A stretch of 64,000 nt of DNA from assembly GCF_003843835.1 (NCBI RefSeq), contig NZ_RKQL01000001.1:682001-746000 (forward strand), read 5' to 3'. Numbering within the stretch: the stretch's first letter is position 1; each line of letters begins with the position of its first letter. The translations under genes and the position numbers were made by a program. Shown here in pieces: positions 29,394 to 36,811 of this stretch. Source of the stretch: Tibeticola sediminis. Lineage in GTDB: Bacteria; Pseudomonadota; Gammaproteobacteria; Burkholderiales; Burkholderiaceae_C. The notes under the pieces were generated by a model that was not told the origin of the DNA, did not search any database, and saw nothing but the letters and a program-made list of their open reading frames with translations.

Positions 29394-30254
29394 TCAAGCG
29401 GCCTTGAGCCGAGGCCCGGCCAGTTCGGGCTGCATCCGCAGCCGCTGGGGCGCGCTGTAGCAAATGAAGCGACGGTTGATCGCGCGCCCGATGGCACAGA
29501 GTTCGAGCCGCCGCGCGACATCCAGCCCCATCTGGGTGATGCCGCTGCGGGAAATGACGATCGGAACCCCCATCTGGGCCGCCTTGATGACCATCTCACT
29601 GGTGAGCCGACCGGTGGTGTAGAACACCTTTTCGGGATCGTCACGCACCGCTGCACCCTGGAGCCCCATCCAGCCTGCGATGGTGTCCACCGCGTTGTGG
29701 CGCCCGACATCTTCGACGAAGAAACTCAGCTTGCCCCCACAGAACAGCGCGCAGCCATGCACCGAACCGGCAGACTTGTAGGTCGATTCCTGCTGGCGCA
29801 TGGCCTGCAGAATTTCATAGAGGCGGGCTTGATCGAGCGTGGCCCCGGGCAAGCGGATCGAGTCGATTTCGGCAAGCAGTTCGCCAAACACACTGCCCTG
29901 ACCGCATCCGGTCGTCACCACGCGCCGAGCGGTCCGTGCTTCGATTTCGGCGATGCCCCGGTGGGTCTTGACCGCAGCCGCGCCCACCTCCCAGTCGACC
30001 GTGATCGACTCGATTTCCTCAGCCGCCGAAATCAGCCGCTGGTTGAGCAAATAACCCAAAACCAGCAGCTCGGGATGGGCGCCGAGCGTCATCAGGGTCA
30101 CGAGTTCCCGCCGGTCCACGTAGACCGTCAACGCGCGTTCGCACGGAATCTCGATCGATTCGCGCTCGCCAAACTCGTTTAGGACGTCGATCGCCTGCGT
30201 CAAAGGCGCGTGGGCTTGCGTGAGCCGAGGGCCCACACCCCGCTCGGCACGCAT
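29394..30254 (-). CDS. fdhD: Formate dehydrogenase sulfurtransferase FdhD
   Basis: A 286-residue protein that passes sulfur from IscS to the Mo-bis-MGD cofactor of formate dehydrogenases. It has the family motifs IPCERALTVYVD, VTTGCGQGSVFG, SVHGCALF, EDVGRHNAVDT and FYTTGRLTSEMVIKA. In E. coli the loop holds two cysteines (CxxC); here only Cys117 is present (CGQG). The start ATG 30254 lies 2 nt after the stop of the preceding small gene. It is the last gene of the exported formate dehydrogenase operon. Confidence 0.94.
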   Translation of the reverse strand: MRAERGVGPRLTQAHAPLTQAIDVLNEFGERESIEIPCERALTVYVDRRELVTLMTLGAHPELLVLGYLLNQRLISAAEEIESITVDWEVGAAAVKTHRGIAEIEARTARRVVTTGCGQGSVFGELLAEIDSIRLPGATLDQARLYEILQAMRQQESTYKSAGSVHGCALFCGGKLSFFVEDVGRHNAVDTIAGWMGLQGAAVRDDPEKVFYTTGRLTSEMVIKAAQMGVPIVISRSGITQMGLDVARRLELCAIGRAINRRFICYSAPQRLRMQPELAGPRLKAA

Positions 30255-30256
30255 CG

Positions 30257-30604
30257 TCAGGACTTCTTGGCCGCAGACGCCCCGGCTGCTGCGGCCGGTG
30301 CTGCCGCTGGCGCAGCAGCAGGCGCAGCCTCGGGCGTGTAGACGAAAGGACCAGGATCCACGCAAGGCGGGGTCGGCACGGGCGGATGCACCTCACGGCC
30401 CTCTGCCTTCGCCTTCTTGAAATAGGCGGCAGCGGCACGGTCTTGCGCCTTACACAACTGATAAGCCGCGACTTTGTTCCCGTGGTCTGCCTTGGCTTTC
30501 GCTTCCGCTGCCTTGGCTTGAGCCTCTAGCGTCGGTGGCGGCAGCTTGGCCGAGACAGCGGCGCCGAGCGTACAGGCCAATACGAGCACCCAAAAACGTT
30601 TCAT
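30257..30604 (-). CDS. Small exported Ala/Lys/Pro-rich protein of the formate dehydrogenase operon
   Basis: A 115-residue protein with a signal peptide (MKRFWVLVLACTLGAAVSA), a charged helical part (EAQAKAAEAKAKADHGNK) with one CKAQDRAAAAY segment, a short PPVPTPPCVDPGP segment and an Ala/Pro-rich end finishing KKS. Two mature cysteines are present. I do not recognise a family. It lies between the cytochrome b subunit and fdhD, 2 nt before fdhD, so it belongs to the formate dehydrogenase transcript. A periplasmic accessory role is only inferred from context. Confidence 0.7.
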   Translation of the reverse strand: MKRFWVLVLACTLGAAVSAKLPPPTLEAQAKAAEAKAKADHGNKVAAYQLCKAQDRAAAAYFKKAKAEGREVHPPVPTPPCVDPGPFVYTPEAAPAAAPAAAPAAAAGASAAKKS

Positions 30605-30644
30605 CAGCAGGCTCCCAAAGTTGAACCGATCTCCAGCAACCGCG

Positions 30645-31805
30645 TCAGGCCTGGGACGCCAGGCTGCCTGGGGCAGCGGCCGAGCGCTGCGCGGGTATCT
30701 TGCCGGCCTCGATGTCCCGGTACCACAATTCATGATGCTCCCGGGCCCAGGTTTCGTCGACGTAGCCGGTCTTCATCGCATCGAGCGCCCCTTCCATACC
30801 GATGCTGCCCATGTAAATATGGCCCATGAACATGGCCATCATGGCGACTGTCGCGACGTTATGAACCATGTTGGCGATCTGCATGGTGCTGCGCTCGTAA
30901 AGCAAGCCCGGAACGAGTTTGTCGAGCACCAGACCCGAGCCCACGACGACGAGGCCCAGGAAGAAGACGCCGCCCCAGAAAACCAGCTTTTCACCCGCGT
31001 TGAAGCGGTGTGACGGGATTTCGTGTTCGGAGAAAAGCCCGCCTCCTTTGGCGAGCCAGCGCCAATCGTCGGCCGTTGGAAGGTTGTCTTTGAGGAAGGT
31101 AAGAAAGACGATGAACAGGGAAACCGCGAACAGCGGCCCGGCAAAGTTGTGGATGTTTTTGAGCGCGTAAGTCAACCAGCCGAACAGCGTCGAGCCGATC
31201 ACCGGCAGGATGAAGAACTTGCCCCAAGCCATCACGACGCCGGAGACGACCAGCGCCACGAAGGCGCCGGCGTTCGCCCAGTGGGCCGCACGCTCGAACG
31301 GCGTGAAGCGCTCGATCTTGCGGCCAGTCGGCGCGCCGTGCAGCCGGATCATGCCCTTGCGCCGATAAAAGAGCGCAATGGCCAGCAGCACGATGAGCAG
31401 CAGCGAGCCGCCGTAAGGAATGAGCCAATGGTTGCGCGTCTGGCGCCAAGCTTCACCCGCCGTGGTGAGTCGCGAGCCGGGATAGGACACCATCGGTTGA
31501 ATCAGATTGCCGGCTTCGGGGGCTTGGGTCTTGGGCAGGCTGCTGTAGCCGGTCACGCCCGATCCCACCTGGCGCCAGATGGGGGCGTTGTTGCCGGGCT
31601 GGACCTTGGCGCGCTCACCATTGTTTTGTTCCGCGTAACCCGGAGCCGTGGCGGCATCGGGCGCGATTTGGAAGATATTGGCGCTTTGGATGCCCGCCGG
31701 TGCCGCCGCGGCGGGCGCGGCGCCGACCTCAGGCGCCTTGTCTTGAGCGAGAGCAGAGCTGCCCAGGCAACAACCGAGCAAGGCGGCGGCAAGGAAATGT
31801 CGCAT
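30645..31805 (-). CDS. fdhC: Formate dehydrogenase gamma subunit, cytochrome b556
   Basis: A 386-residue membrane subunit that takes electrons from FdhB to quinone. A signal peptide (MRHFLAAALLGCCLGSSALA) and a ~115-residue periplasmic part precede a transmembrane helix near 130 and the four-helix cytochrome b core. Candidate haem ligands are in ERAAHWANAG, KNIHNFAGP and MVHNVATVAMMAMFMGH. The periplasmic N-terminal part is absent from E. coli FdoI but common in beta- and epsilonproteobacterial enzymes. ATG 31805 follows a GGAG site; it is placed after the lipoprotein gene. Confidence 0.93.
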   Translation of the reverse strand: MRHFLAAALLGCCLGSSALAQDKAPEVGAAPAAAAPAGIQSANIFQIAPDAATAPGYAEQNNGERAKVQPGNNAPIWRQVGSGVTGYSSLPKTQAPEAGNLIQPMVSYPGSRLTTAGEAWRQTRNHWLIPYGGSLLLIVLLAIALFYRRKGMIRLHGAPTGRKIERFTPFERAAHWANAGAFVALVVSGVVMAWGKFFILPVIGSTLFGWLTYALKNIHNFAGPLFAVSLFIVFLTFLKDNLPTADDWRWLAKGGGLFSEHEIPSHRFNAGEKLVFWGGVFFLGLVVVGSGLVLDKLVPGLLYERSTMQIANMVHNVATVAMMAMFMGHIYMGSIGMEGALDAMKTGYVDETWAREHHELWYRDIEAGKIPAQRSAAAPGSLASQA

Positions 31806-31825
31806 GGCGAGACTCCGGTTGGATT

Positions 31826-32059
31826 TCAGTTCGAGCGACTGGGGTTGTAGTCGTTTTGCCCGTACTGCGCGCGCGCACGCAGCTCGCTTTGCCAACTTGC
31901 CTTGTCCCCGGGCTTCCAGCCCGGCGCCGTGAACACGGCGACGCCCGTCCCCTCGTAGAGGGCCGCGTCCTTTCGGCTAGCACCAAGGTCCTGCGACCGT
32001 TCACCGCAGGCGACGAGCAACACGGCGCTGATGGCCGCGAAGGCGGTTTTTTTCATCAT
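31826..32059 (-). CDS. Small lipoprotein of the formate dehydrogenase operon
   Basis: A 77-residue protein. The signal peptide MMKKTAFAAISAVLLVAC ends in a clear lipobox with Cys18. The mature part (DAALYEGTGVAVFTAPGWK, then WQSELRARAQYGQNDYNPSR) has no known domain to me. The start overlaps the fdhB stop by 4 bp (ATGA) and it is followed by fdhC, so it is made with the complex. It might help the assembly or membrane anchoring of FdhABC; that is inference. Confidence 0.75.
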   Translation of the reverse strand: MMKKTAFAAISAVLLVACGERSQDLGASRKDAALYEGTGVAVFTAPGWKPGDKASWQSELRARAQYGQNDYNPSRSN

Positions 32060-32676
32060 GATTTCGCTCCTTGTGCCTGGGCAGCGGCCCGATTGCTGCC
32101 GTAAGCCGTGCCCCAGCCCCAGACCTCGGCACCCTTGCCGCGCTGCACGACGCGGGTGCGGAAAATCTCGGAGATCACGTCGCCGTCACCCGCGAGCAGG
32201 GCCTTGGTCGAGCACATTTCGGCACAGGCCGGCAGCTTGCCTTCGGCGAGGCGGTTGCGGCCGTATTTCTCGAACTCGGCCTGGCTGCCGTGGGGCTCCG
32301 GGCCGCCCGCGCAGAAGGTGCACTTGTCCATCTTGCCGCGCACGCCGAAGGTGCCTTGCGAGGGGAACTGCGGCGCGCCGAAGGGACAGGCGTAAGAGCA
32401 ATAGCCGCAGCCGATGCACACATCTTTGTCATGCAGCACCACGCCGTCTTCGGTGCGGTAGAAGCAATTGACCGGGCAGACCGCCATGCACGGCGCATCC
32501 GAGCAGTGCATGCAGGCAACGGAAATCGACTTCTCGCCGGGAACCCCGTCGTTGATCGTGACGACCCGCCGGCGGTTCACACCCCAGGGGACTTCGTGCT
32601 CGTTCTTGCAGGCCGTGACGCAGCCGTTGCATTCGATGCAGCGCTCGGCGTCGCAGATGAACTTCATTCGTGCCAT
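32056..32676 (-). CDS. fdhB: Formate dehydrogenase beta subunit, four [4Fe-4S] clusters
   Basis: A 206-residue electron-transfer subunit. The cysteine sets are CIECNGCVTACKNE, CMHCSDAPCMAVCPVNC, CIGCGYCSYACPFGAP and CTFC with CAEMC, the four-cluster pattern of the DmsB/FdnH family. It has no C-terminal transmembrane helix of the FdnH kind, so it depends on FdhC for membrane contact. AAGGAG precedes its ATG. It lies 10 bp after fdhA. Confidence 0.95.
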   Translation of the reverse strand: MARMKFICDAERCIECNGCVTACKNEHEVPWGVNRRRVVTINDGVPGEKSISVACMHCSDAPCMAVCPVNCFYRTEDGVVLHDKDVCIGCGYCSYACPFGAPQFPSQGTFGVRGKMDKCTFCAGGPEPHGSQAEFEKYGRNRLAEGKLPACAEMCSTKALLAGDGDVISEIFRTRVVQRGKGAEVWGWGTAYGSNRAAAQAQGAKS

Positions 32677-32686
32677 CGGGGTCTCC

Positions 32687-35647
32687 TTACGCCTTCTCGA
32701 CGTTGCAAATCGTCGTCTTGGTTTCCTGCATCATGGTCACGCTGTCGTATCCGTAGGTCGTCGCGGTGTTGACCGCCTCGCCGCGAACCACCGGGTGCGC
32801 CCCAGCCGGGTAATAAGCAAGCATGTCCGCGCCTTGCCAGCGCCCTGAAAAATGGAAGGGCATGAAGCAGGTGTCCGGGGCGACGCGCTCGGTCACCTGC
32901 GCCATGACGTTGAGCCGCGCGCCGGTGGGCGTCGTGAGCCAGACGCGATCGCCATCGCGGATGCCGCGCTCAGCGGCCGCACGCGGGTTGATCTCGACGA
33001 AGGCCTCTTGCTGCAGTTCGGCCAGCCAAGGGTTGGAGCGGGTTTCCTCGCCACCGCCTTCGTATTCGACCAGGCGGCCCGAGGTCAGAATGAAGGGGAA
33101 CTTCTTCGCGAGCCCATCGGCAACCGCCTTGTCCTGGACGGTCTTGAACAAGGTGGGCAGGCGCCAAAACACCTTCATGTCGTTGTGCGTGGGGTACTTC
33201 GCAACCAGATCCGGGCGCGTGCCATACAAGGGCTCGCGGTGCTGCGGAATCGGATCGGGGAAATTCCAGACCACGGCCCGCGCCTTGGCATTCCCAAAGG
33301 GATGGCAGCCGTGTTTCATCGCCACCCGCTGAATGCCGCCGGACAGATCGGTTTTCCAGTTCTTGCCTTCGGCAGCGGCCTTTTCGGCATCGGTCAGATC
33401 GTCCCACCAGCCGAGTTTCTTGAGCAGGATGTGGTCGAACTCGGGGTAGCCCGTGGGGATCTCCGCGCCCAGCGAGTGCGAGCCATCCTCGGCGAGCAGG
33501 CTGACGCCGTCGCGCTCCACGCCGAAGTTCGCGCGGAAGTTGCCGCCGCCTTCCATCACGTACTTGCTGGTGTCATAGAGGTTGGGCGTGCCCGGGTGCT
33601 TGAGCTCGGGCGTCCCATAGCAGGGCCAGGGCAAACCGAAGTAGTCGCCGCTCATGTCGTAGCCGCTTTCCTTGTCGACCACCTTGCCCTTGCATTTGAG
33701 CGTTTTGACATCGAAGGCCGCCATGTTGCGCATGTGGGCCTTGAGACGTTCGGGGCTCTGGCCGGTGTAGCCGATGGTCCAGACGCTGCGGTTGATCTCG
33801 CGCAGGATGTCCTCGGGCACGGGTTCGTCGAGCCCCTTGACCTTCTGCATCTTGTAGTTCTTGACCAGTTCCTTGCCGAAGCCGAGCTTTTCGGCGAGCT
33901 GGTACATGATCATGTGGTCACTGCGGCTTTCCCACAGCGGGTCGATGACCTTCTCGCGCCATTGGATCGAGCGGTTGGAAGCGGTGCAGGAACCACTGGT
34001 TTCGAACTGGGTCGCGGCGGGCAGCAGATAAACCGCACGGTTCGGGTTGAGATCCTCGGGCTTGCCGGGCATCGCCGCCATGGCGGCCGTCGCCGAAGGA
34101 TACGGGTCGACGACGACGAGCAGATCGAGCTTGTCCATCGCCCGCTTCATCTCGAGCCCGCGAGTTTGCGAGTTCGGCGCGTGACCCCAATAGAACACGC
34201 CACGAAGATTGGAATCCTGATCGATGAGTTCGTTTTTCTCGAGCACCCCGTCGATCCAGCGCGAGACGGTCATGCCCGGCTTGGTCATCATGGCCGGGCT
34301 CGCATAGCGGCCCTTGATCCACTCGAAATCGACGCCCCAGACTTTCGCGAAGTGCTTCCACGAGCCTTCGAGCAGGCCGTAGTAGCCGGGCAGCGAATCG
34401 GGGTTGGGGCCGACGTCGGTTGCACCCTGGACGTTGTCATGGCCGCGAAAGATGTTGGTTCCGCCGCCGCTCTTGCCCACGTTGCCCAAAGCCAGTTGCA
34501 AGATGCACGAGGCGCGCACCATCGCATTGCCGATGGTGTGCTGGGTCTGACCCATGCACCACACCACGGTGCCGGGGCGGTTTTCATGCAACAGCGTTGC
34601 GAGTTCGAGCATGCGGGCTTCGCCGACGCCACAGGCCTCCTCGACCTTGTCAGGCGTCCACTTGGCGAGCACTTCCTCGCGCACCTTGTCCATGCCGTAG
34701 ACACGGTCGTGGATGTATTGCTTGTCTTCCCAGCCGTTCTTGAAGATGTGATAGAGCAGGCCAAAGAGGAAGGGAATGTCGGTACCCGAGCGGATGCGCA
34801 CGTATTCATCGGCCTTGGCTGCCGTGCGGGTGAAGCGCGGATCCACCACGATCATCTTGCAGCCGGTTTCCTTGGCGTGCAGCATGTGTAAGAGGCTGAC
34901 CGGATGCGCTTCGGCGGCGTTGGAGCCGATGTACAAGGCGACTTTGCTGTTGCGCATGTCGTTGTACGAGTTGGTCATCGCGCCGTAGCCCCAGGTATTG
35001 GCCACGCCGGCCACCGTGGTGGAGTGGCAGATGCGTGCCTGGTGGTCGCAGTTGTTCGTGCCCCAGAAACTGACGAACTTGCGCAGCAAATACGCTTGTT
35101 CGTTGTTGTGCTTGGAGGACCCCACGAAATAGATGCTGTCGGGGCCGCTGGCCTTGCGCAGCTCCATCATCTTGGCGCTGATTTCGTTGAGCGCCTGGTC
35201 CCAGCTGATGCGTTCGTACTTGCCGTTGACCAGCTTCATCGGGTAGCGCAGGCGGTATTCGCCGTGCCCGTGCTCGCGCAGCGCCGCCCCTTTGGCACAG
35301 TGCGCGCCCAGGTTGATGGGCGAGTCGAACACCGGCTCCTGACGCACCCAAACGCCGTTTTCCACCACGGCATCGACGGCGCACCCCACCGAGCAATGGG
35401 TGCACACCGTGCGTTTGACTTCGACCTTGCCCTTGCCGACGGCCTCGGCCGCCCCGGCTGCGCGAGCCTTCTTGACCAAGGTGAGCTGCGTCGCTGCCAG
35501 ACCCACACCCACCCCGAGCCCCGAGCGGCGCAAGAAGGCGCGCCGATCCATCGTCGGCAGCGCTTGGCTGAGTCCGCGACTCAGACGGTGAACGAAAGGC
35601 GAGGCCGTGCGGGCGACGGCGTCGTGTTCTTTGCGCGTGAGCAACAT
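32687..35647 (-). CDS. fdhA: Formate dehydrogenase alpha subunit, Tat-exported, cysteine type
   Basis: A 986-residue molybdenum/tungsten bis-MGD enzyme oxidising formate in the periplasm. The Tat motif MDRRAFLRRSGLGVGVG is at residues 33-49. One [4Fe-4S] cluster is bound by C82, C85, C89 and C117. The metal ligand is Cys207 in DHQARICHSTT, where E. coli FdnG has selenocysteine; His208 is the conserved neighbour. The C-terminal MopB domain is complete. The frame has no internal TGA. An AGGAG site precedes the ATG, and the small Tat gene is 24 bp upstream. Confidence 0.96.
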   Translation of the reverse strand: MLLTRKEHDAVARTASPFVHRLSRGLSQALPTMDRRAFLRRSGLGVGVGLAATQLTLVKKARAAGAAEAVGKGKVEVKRTVCTHCSVGCAVDAVVENGVWVRQEPVFDSPINLGAHCAKGAALREHGHGEYRLRYPMKLVNGKYERISWDQALNEISAKMMELRKASGPDSIYFVGSSKHNNEQAYLLRKFVSFWGTNNCDHQARICHSTTVAGVANTWGYGAMTNSYNDMRNSKVALYIGSNAAEAHPVSLLHMLHAKETGCKMIVVDPRFTRTAAKADEYVRIRSGTDIPFLFGLLYHIFKNGWEDKQYIHDRVYGMDKVREEVLAKWTPDKVEEACGVGEARMLELATLLHENRPGTVVWCMGQTQHTIGNAMVRASCILQLALGNVGKSGGGTNIFRGHDNVQGATDVGPNPDSLPGYYGLLEGSWKHFAKVWGVDFEWIKGRYASPAMMTKPGMTVSRWIDGVLEKNELIDQDSNLRGVFYWGHAPNSQTRGLEMKRAMDKLDLLVVVDPYPSATAAMAAMPGKPEDLNPNRAVYLLPAATQFETSGSCTASNRSIQWREKVIDPLWESRSDHMIMYQLAEKLGFGKELVKNYKMQKVKGLDEPVPEDILREINRSVWTIGYTGQSPERLKAHMRNMAAFDVKTLKCKGKVVDKESGYDMSGDYFGLPWPCYGTPELKHPGTPNLYDTSKYVMEGGGNFRANFGVERDGVSLLAEDGSHSLGAEIPTGYPEFDHILLKKLGWWDDLTDAEKAAAEGKNWKTDLSGGIQRVAMKHGCHPFGNAKARAVVWNFPDPIPQHREPLYGTRPDLVAKYPTHNDMKVFWRLPTLFKTVQDKAVADGLAKKFPFILTSGRLVEYEGGGEETRSNPWLAELQQEAFVEINPRAAAERGIRDGDRVWLTTPTGARLNVMAQVTERVAPDTCFMPFHFSGRWQGADMLAYYPAGAHPVVRGEAVNTATTYGYDSVTMMQETKTTICNVEKA

Positions 35648-35671
35648 GCAGTGTCTCCTTGCGTGGGCGCG

Positions 35672-35881
35672 TCAGCTGCGCGCCGTCTGGTAATAGCGGC
35701 GAACGTGCTCGCTGAGGCTGTAGCCACTGGGACGACGCGCGTCGTCCGGCACCGGGTGGGCGGCTTCGGGCGCGACCTCACGCACGCTCGGCAGCAACGT
35801 GGCCGCAGCCGCGACGGCACCGGCGGTGGCCGCGCCGCCAAAGAGGCGACGACGAGAGAGTTTTTCAGGGGATGTACGCAT
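35672..35881 (-). CDS. Small Tat-signal protein of formate dehydrogenase loci
   Basis: A 69-residue protein with a textbook Tat signal (SRRRLFGGAATAGAVAAAATLL) written here in two parts, SRRRLFGG then ATAGAVAAA, and a short mature part ending GYSLSEHVRRYYQTARS. It matches the conserved 'formate dehydrogenase region Tat target' family, whose role is not known. It is the first gene of the exported enzyme operon, with GAGGAG before its ATG. Confidence 0.85.
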   Translation of the reverse strand: MRTSPEKLSRRRLFGGAATAGAVAAAATLLPSVREVAPEAAHPVPDDARRPSGYSLSEHVRRYYQTARS

Positions 35882-36112
35882 CAGGGGCTCCTCATCGGGT
35901 TGACACCGTCACCGGACGGACCTTAATCCTTCATTTTCATGGGCTACATTCGGGAAAACGAGGACATCCCGAAACTTTTCGCAAATCGAGACGGCAACAA
36001 CCCTCGGCAGAGCCATCCGGGCCGCGCGCCGCCAGCGCGTTGGATCACGGACTCACTTCAAAATTCAGAGCAACTCAAGACCGATTGACGCTGGGATTAA
36101 GCCATTTCGCGT
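35882..36112. promoter_or_regulatory. Upstream region of the exported formate dehydrogenase operon
   Basis: The gap between the Tat gene and the TorD gene (295 bp with the repeat below) has lower GC than its surroundings and no convincing gene. It holds the inverted repeat TTCGGGA (35949-35955) / TCCCGAA (35967-35973) with an 11-nt spacer, about 70-90 bp upstream of the first start codon. A T-N11-A palindrome is the usual shape of LysR-type sites. I cannot place a confident -10/-35. Confidence 0.5.
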
Positions 36113-36175
36113 CAAAGGCAACGCTGAATCCGTTCCTGCGATGGTGCGCGAGGGACTGGTTCAGCGTTGCCCAAA
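36113..36175. mobile_element. Repeat R2, 55-bp core-deleted copy with 4-bp flanking repeat
   Basis: GGCAACGCTGAA (36117-36128) and its exact complement (36160-36171) bound a 55-bp element, flanked by CAAA at 36113-36116 and 36172-36175. It consists of the two outer ends of the 161-bp element at 55023-55183 joined without the centre. It ends 1 bp from the stop codon of the TorD gene and could form a hairpin terminator for that operon. Confidence 0.8.
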
Positions 36176-36176
36176 A

Positions 36177-36797
36177 TCAGGCCAGCAGGTCAAAGCCCTG
36201 CTGCTCCACCTGCAGAAAGGCGCGGGTGAAGTCCGCGAGCGCCGCATAGAAGCGGGCCGAAGGGTGCGCCGCCAGCGCGTCGCAGAGCTGCTCTCCCCAG
36301 GGCTGCAGATGCTTGGCAAAAAAGGCCTGTTGCTGCGTGAGGTTGGCCACTGCGACATCGTCACCGGCAATCAGATAGCGCATGACCTCGCACAGGCAGG
36401 CGATGTGGTCTTCGGTCTCGGGCAGGGTCTCGTCGCGCGCGAGGCCCAGCGCCGCGAGATCGCCGCGCAAGGCCGCGAGCGGTTTTTCGTTCAGGAAGCC
36501 ACTCAGGTAATGCGAGCCAAACAGATAAACCTCAGGCTTGCCGACGCCACCAAACAGCGTGTCGTATTCGGCACGGATCGCCGCGTCGTCGAGCGCGCGC
36601 GCGGCGGCGACGAGCGCGCGCCAGGGCTCCTCGAGGTAGCCGCCGGGAGCCGGCGCCTCGGTGACGGCCACGCGCAGCTGCGCGAGCAGTTCGGAACTCG
36701 GCGGCGCGTAATAGAGCGCGGCGAGCAGGCCGTAGACCTCGGCGCGCGCGGTTTCCTCGTCGAGGGTGGAAGTCAGGTGCAGGGCGTCGTCGGACAT
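36177..36797 (-). CDS. TorD/DmsD-family redox enzyme chaperone
   Basis: A 206-residue all-helical chaperone that binds the Tat signal or apo-form of molybdoenzymes before export. Key phrases are VYGLLAALYYAPPSSELL, EYDTLFGGVGKPEVYLFGSHYL and PETEDHIACLCEVMRYLI, the last being the conserved E-D-H region of the family. The start is ATG 36797 (MSDDALHLTSTL), 14 bp after the polyferredoxin stop. FdhA, encoded just downstream, is the likely client. Confidence 0.88.
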   Translation of the reverse strand: MSDDALHLTSTLDEETARAEVYGLLAALYYAPPSSELLAQLRVAVTEAPAPGGYLEEPWRALVAAARALDDAAIRAEYDTLFGGVGKPEVYLFGSHYLSGFLNEKPLAALRGDLAALGLARDETLPETEDHIACLCEVMRYLIAGDDVAVANLTQQQAFFAKHLQPWGEQLCDALAAHPSARFYAALADFTRAFLQVEQQGFDLLA

Positions 36798-36811
36798 GGT
36801 ACGGGGGAGCT

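Noticed and set aside
32852-34891. 679-codon open frame on the plus strand opposite fdhA
   Set aside because: Antisense shadow of a complete formate dehydrogenase alpha subunit.
32687-35647. Selenocysteine in the formate dehydrogenase alpha subunit
   Set aside because: The metal ligand codon is Cys (RICHS) and there is no in-frame TGA; the same holds for fdsA (RLCHA).
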